From the NCBI GenBank assembly GCA_934661755.1, contig CAKUJM010000052.1, positions 1-17,208 on the forward strand: DNA of 17,208 bases. Direction: 5' to 3'. Shown here piece after piece: positions 14,159-17,208 of the stretch. Numbering within the stretch: position 1 is the first letter of the stretch; each line of letters starts with the position of its first letter. Under the pieces are notes generated by a model. That model searched no databases and was not told the DNA's origin. It saw nothing but the letters and a program-made list of their open reading frames with translations. The DNA comes from an uncultured Lentisphaeria bacterium (GTDB lineage: Bacteria; Verrucomicrobiota; Lentisphaeria; Oligosphaerales; Oligosphaeraceae). The translations under genes and the position numbers were made by a program.

Positions 14159-16545
14159 TTGAAGAAGATATCGCTGGAGTCGGCAGCCATCTTGAAGGCC
14201 GCGCTCAATTCCGTATCCTGCAGCCGGTCAATCTGGTTCTGCAGGGCATTCAGGGCCCTGGCGACGCTGTTCTGCTGTTTTTGGACGCCGTTGAGCTTGG
14301 GGAGGATCTTCAGTTCGATCTGGTCGGCCACCGCGTGCCTGACGCCGGCAGGGGACTCATCCGGATAATTGGCGACATAGAGGTCGATTGCCTGCCATAC
14401 CCGATGCGCAAATGGCCGGTCGATCGTCGCCATGGCGTTGTTTATTTCCTCCATGTACTCCACCAGCGGCTGGTTGCCAATCCGGTGGCTGGCGTTCGCA
14501 ACGCCGTCGCCCTTGAGCCATTGGCTGCGCCATTGCTTCAAAGTGAGCCGCCGGCCCGGGTCGTATTCCGCCATGAAATCGCCGGCGTTCGGCTTGGTGT
14601 CCAGGCTCTTCGGGCATCCGAAACGCAGGACATTGGCGCGATCCATCACCTTGTCGGAGAGTGTCTGGGTGGACTCGTCCTCGTTCATCGTGCCGACGAA
14701 CAGCGTGTTGGGCGCCACGAAGAGACGCCGCGTCTGGGCATTGTCACCGGTGGCCCCGCACTCGATCTCGATCTCCGCCGCCCGCCGGCTGTCCGGATCA
14801 TCCGGATTGATGGTGCGCCGCACCTCCAGCTTGCTGAGCAAATCACTGAAGTAGTACTCGACCCGTGCCAAATTCATCTCGTCGAGCAGCACCAGGTTCA
14901 TCGGGGTGGACTCATCATCACGGGGCGCATTCTTCGGGTTGTTCCAACGGTCATATTGCCACAGCAGCCGCGAAAGCTCGGTGGCTTTGAAGCGGTTCTC
15001 GGTGTAGTTGTAGAATCCCAGCATATCCTGCGGGCTGTCCCATCGCGGCTGCACCGCCAATTGCACGAAATTCATCCCGATGGCGTGGGCATACAATTGC
15101 GGCAGCAGGCTCTTGCCAGTGCCGGAAATTCCCGCCAGCACCACCAGCGGAGAAAGATCCGCGACCTTCATGCCGGTATGGAAGGCGTAGATCATCCGCT
15201 CTGAAAAGACAATGCCGTGCTTCCGAAGCTTGTCCTGGAAATCCTCCAGCCACTCCGGCTCCGCCATGGCGTTGGGCTTCAGCCGGACTTTGCCGCCAGA
15301 CTGGATCACCGGACGTTCCAAATCCCCCCATTGGTTGGCTTCCGGGCGTCTCCGGATTATCAGCCGCTCCAGCTCGCTGTTGCGTTCCTCCAGCCCGAGG
15401 TTGCGCTTGGAAATCGACTTGTATTCCTGCTTCGCCGCCGCCAATTCCTCCAGCCGTGCCGCAAGCTCCGACTGCTTCTGCGCCAGCTGCGCCTGAAGCT
15501 CATTGGATTTGCGTTCACAGTCCCCGCGCAGCGCCCTCAGCTGCCGTTCGCACTCAACCTGGTCATGCTCAAATTGCGTTTTCAGCTGTCTTTGCCGGGC
15601 TTCCTGCTCCAGAAGCTCATTCTGCGCCCGCTGCAATTTCTCCCGGGCCTCGGCATCCTGCTTCCTATTGACTGCGATCTGCCCCTGGATGCTGCGCAAA
15701 TCCGCTTCAAGCTGCGACTTGCGCCCCGATTGCTCGGTGAGCTGGATCTCAATGGCCGCCAGATCTTTTTTCCTGCTTTGCAGCTCTTTGGCGACTTCGT
15801 CCAACAGCTGCTGTTGCTGGACACACTTCCCAATCACCTCTTCCAGCCGGGCGCTCTCCGTTGCCAGCTGCGCCTGAAGCTCATTGGATTTGCGTTCACA
15901 GTCCCCGCGCAGCGCCCTCAGCTGCCGTTCACACTCAGCCTGGTCATGCTCAAATTGCGTTTTCAGCTGTCTTTGCCGGGCTTCCTGCTCCAGAAGCTCA
16001 TTTTGCGCCCGCTGCAATTTCTCCCGGGTCTCGGCCTCCTGCTTCCTATTGACTGCGATCTGCCCCTGGATGCTGCGCAAATCCGCTTCAAGCTGCGACT
16101 TGCGCCCCGATTGCTCGGTGAGCTGGATCTCAATGGCCGCCAGATCATTTTTCCTGCCCTGCAGCTCTTTGGCGGCTTCGTCCAGCAGCTGCTGTTGCTG
16201 GGCACGCTTCCCCGCCACCTCTTCCAGCCGGGCGCTCTCCGTTGCCAGCTGCGCCTTGGAATTCTGCAGCTTCGGCTCGTTGTCCTCCAGCCACTTGCGC
16301 TCCGCAACCGCCTTGTCAATCACCTGCTTTGCCGCTTCCTGTTCCTGGCGCAATTCCCTGAGACGCCCCTCACACTGGTTCAATTCATCATGCAAGGTCG
16401 CGATCCGCGCCAGCAACTCCTGCTTCTCAATTTTAGCCGGATTCAAGTCGATTGCACGCTTGTACACACACGCCGCATGGACTCCAAGCGCGGCCAGGAT
16501 GGCAACCGAAAGCACCAGAATTGCATATAGCGACAATAGCGTCAT
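14137..16545 (-). CDS. Membrane-anchored coiled-coil McrB-type AAA+ NTPase (CoCoNuT CnuB-like)
   Basis: An 802-residue protein in three parts. Residues 3-27 form a single hydrophobic helix (LLSLYAILVLSVAILAALG and onward) with basic residues after it, a likely membrane anchor with the rest in the cytosol. Residues about 38-395 are a continuous Glu/Gln/Arg/Leu-rich coiled coil that contains a 127-residue tandem duplication. Residues about 430-800 are a McrB/MoxR-type AAA+ domain: Walker A GISGTGKS (472-479), Walker B LVLLDEMNLARVEYYFSDLL (551-570, Asp555 and Glu556), the McrB-type GTMNEDES (618-625) and KVMDRANVLRF (632-642) with the arginine finger region. McrB relatives hydrolyse GTP or ATP as hexameric rings switched on by McrC. 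The next gene is McrC-like and overlaps by 22 nt, which supports that pairing. The ATG at 16545 follows the upstream coiled-coil gene by 16 nt. Confidence 0.88.
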   Translation of the reverse strand: MTLLSLYAILVLSVAILAALGVHAACVYKRAIDLNPAKIEKQELLARIATLHDELNQCEGRLRELRQEQEAAKQVIDKAVAERKWLEDNEPKLQNSKAQLATESARLEEVAGKRAQQQQLLDEAAKELQGRKNDLAAIEIQLTEQSGRKSQLEADLRSIQGQIAVNRKQEAETREKLQRAQNELLEQEARQRQLKTQFEHDQAECERQLRALRGDCERKSNELQAQLATESARLEEVIGKCVQQQQLLDEVAKELQSRKKDLAAIEIQLTEQSGRKSQLEADLRSIQGQIAVNRKQDAEAREKLQRAQNELLEQEARQRQLKTQFEHDQVECERQLRALRGDCERKSNELQAQLAQKQSELAARLEELAAAKQEYKSISKRNLGLEERNSELERLIIRRRPEANQWGDLERPVIQSGGKVRLKPNAMAEPEWLEDFQDKLRKHGIVFSERMIYAFHTGMKVADLSPLVVLAGISGTGKSLLPQLYAHAIGMNFVQLAVQPRWDSPQDMLGFYNYTENRFKATELSRLLWQYDRWNNPKNAPRDDESTPMNLVLLDEMNLARVEYYFSDLLSKLEVRRTINPDDPDSRRAAEIEIECGATGDNAQTRRLFVAPNTLFVGTMNEDESTQTLSDKVMDRANVLRFGCPKSLDTKPNAGDFMAEYDPGRRLTLKQWRSQWLKGDGVANASHRIGNQPLVEYMEEINNAMATIDRPFAHRVWQAIDLYVANYPDESPAGVRHAVADQIELKILPKLNGVQKQQNSVARALNALQNQIDRLQDTELSAAFKMAADSSDIFFKWQGVKR
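15482..16243 (-). repeat. 381-bp in-frame tandem duplication in the coiled coil
   Basis: Bases 15482-15862 and 15863-16243 are two adjacent copies of a 381-bp (127-codon) unit; the first 13-14 bp of a third copy follow at 16244-16256. By my count the copies differ at 15 positions (about 96% identical), giving nine amino-acid changes: 11 of the 15 differences are non-synonymous. The duplication is therefore recent. Since 127 residues is not a multiple of seven, one residue of heptad phase shift must be absorbed at the junction. Confidence 0.95.
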
Positions 16546-16561
16546 AATCCGTAGAAGCCTT

Positions 16562-17208
16562 TTATTCAGCTGTTCCCTTCGTTGTCTCCATGACCCTGAC
16601 AGTCAAATCCTGCAATTGCGCCTGCATCGCATCGATGCGCCCCCGCAACTGCGCCGCCCTTTCGGCGGATTGCATCACCTCGGCATTCCTGGCGGATAAG
16701 GCCGCGCCCGCATCCTTTATTTGCGCGGAGGTCGCATCAAGTGCCAGTTGCGATTCATGCTGCCGCTGCTGCAATGCCACGAGGTCACTTTTCAAAGACG
16801 CAATCTGCGTAGACAGCTCGCCATGACGGCTCTCCGCCGCGGCCAGTTGCACCTGACGCTCCTTGAGCTGATCGACAGCCGCAGACAGTTGCGCCGTCGC
16901 CGTCGCCAATTCACCCTGGCGTGCAGTGATATCCTGCTGCAATTGCGAAAGCGTGGACTGCTGCGTGCCAATCCGCGACTGCAAGGCCGAAGACTCCTTG
17001 GCGTGCGATGACAGCTCGCCCTCCGACTTCTCCAACTGCAGCGACAAGGCCCGATCGCGCTCTTCCGCCGCGGCCAGCTGCGCCTGACGCTCCTTGAGCT
17101 GATCGACAGCCGCGGCCAGTTGCGCCGTCGCCGTCGCCAATTCACCCTGGCGTGCAGTGATATCCTGCTGCAATTGTGAAAGCGTGGACTGCAGCGTGCC
17201 AATCCGCG
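16562..17208 (-). CDS. Coiled-coil protein, N-terminus beyond the window
   Basis: An open frame of at least 215 residues running off the right edge, ending in TAA at 16562. It is rich in Ala, Gln, Glu, Leu and Ser with heptad spacing throughout (for example ATAQLSAAVDQLKERQVQLA), so it is a long coiled coil with no recognised catalytic motif in the visible part. The visible residues come from a 77-residue (231-bp) repeat; a near-identical 47-residue part occurs twice. Its stop lies 16 nt before the ATG of the McrB-like gene, so both are on one transcript. Long helical partners of this kind accompany CoCoNuT cores, but I cannot assign it to a named subunit. A TTG within the frame at 17173 is not a credible start, since the repeat continues upstream of it. 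Confidence 0.75.
   Translation of the reverse strand, partial: RIGTLQSTLSQLQQDITARQGELATATAQLAAAVDQLKERQAQLAAAEERDRALSLQLEKSEGELSSHAKESSALQSRIGTQQSTLSQLQQDITARQGELATATAQLSAAVDQLKERQVQLAAAESRHGELSTQIASLKSDLVALQQRQHESQLALDATSAQIKDAGAALSARNAEVMQSAERAAQLRGRIDAMQAQLQDLTVRVMETTKGTAE
16837..17208 (-). repeat. 231-bp spaced repeat in the truncated coiled-coil gene
   Basis: Bases 16837-16977 and 17068-17208 are near-identical 141-bp segments separated by 90 bp of a different but similarly patterned coiled coil, so the period is 231 bp (77 codons). The window ends exactly at the end of the right-hand copy, so more copies may lie beyond. The region left of 16837 (about 16750-16836) looks like a more diverged version of the 90-bp linker. 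Confidence 0.85.

Noticed and set aside
15217..16530. Long plus-strand open frame (437 codons) antisense to the McrB-like coiled coil
   Set aside because: It mirrors the heptad-coded, stop-poor coiled-coil sequence of the minus strand; its translation is Leu/Arg/Pro low-complexity with no family motif.
7058..17208. BREX, Zorya, DISARM or Druantia assignment for the operon
   Set aside because: No PglX/BrxL, MotA/MotB-like (ZorA/ZorB), DrmA/DrmB or DUF1998-type components are seen. The McrB, DUF2357 and Hsp70 set fits McrBC-derived CoCoNuTs better.

Overview
The window reads as a chromosomal segment of a GC-rich, Gram-negative bacterium. The evidence is the MEP-pathway gene ispH, undecaprenyl-diphosphate synthase, a protein with a signal peptide and an outer-membrane barrel look, and strong G/C third-position bias. 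The mix of a cytosolic clan GH-A glycosidase, this housekeeping cluster and a 9-bp CGGAAAACA-type repeat array would suit the PVC group (Lentisphaerota, Kiritimatiellota or Verrucomicrobiota). That is inference, because no rRNA or tRNA marker is present. Every gene I can support lies on the minus strand, so transcription runs from high to low coordinates.

Region A (about 1-6790) is ordinary genome. In transcription order it holds a barrel-like secreted protein, then a tightly packed run of mnmG, an RluA-family pseudouridine synthase, ispH, uppS and a Nudix hydrolase. Two junctions are ATGA overlaps and two have gaps of 1-3 nt. The run joins tRNA/rRNA base modification to isoprenoid and cell-wall lipid-carrier synthesis. 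A glycoside hydrolase follows with its own strong ribosome binding site. Its stop codon lies at the edge of a striking inverted array of 9-bp repeats (1-142) that can fold into a perfect 52-bp hairpin.

Region B (about 7058 to the right edge) is an accessory operon of at least five genes. In order of transcription these are: a coiled-coil protein cut off by the window end; a membrane-anchored coiled-coil protein with a McrB-type AAA+ NTPase domain; a McrC-like protein with the DUF2357 signature whose nuclease motif looks lost; a degenerate Hsp70-like protein with a long helical tail; and an SF1 (UPF1-like) helicase fused to a C-terminal Vsr/DUF559-type nuclease domain. A good rho-independent terminator closes the operon at 6982-7014.

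The combination of McrB and McrC homologues, extended coiled coils, an Hsp70 homologue and an SF1 helicase with a second nuclease matches the published concept of CoCoNuTs (coiled-coil nuclease tandems), type IV restriction relatives predicted to act on RNA and/or DNA. To my knowledge these are computational predictions without worked-out mechanism. Points that look distinctive here are the N-terminal membrane helix on the McrB-like protein, a very recent 381-bp in-frame duplication in its coiled coil, the loss of the McrC catalytic lysine, and a second repeat-built coiled-coil gene upstream. A reasonable working picture is a membrane-tethered sensor with coiled-coil arms that couples NTP hydrolysis to the helicase-nuclease as the active effector. 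That picture is inference.
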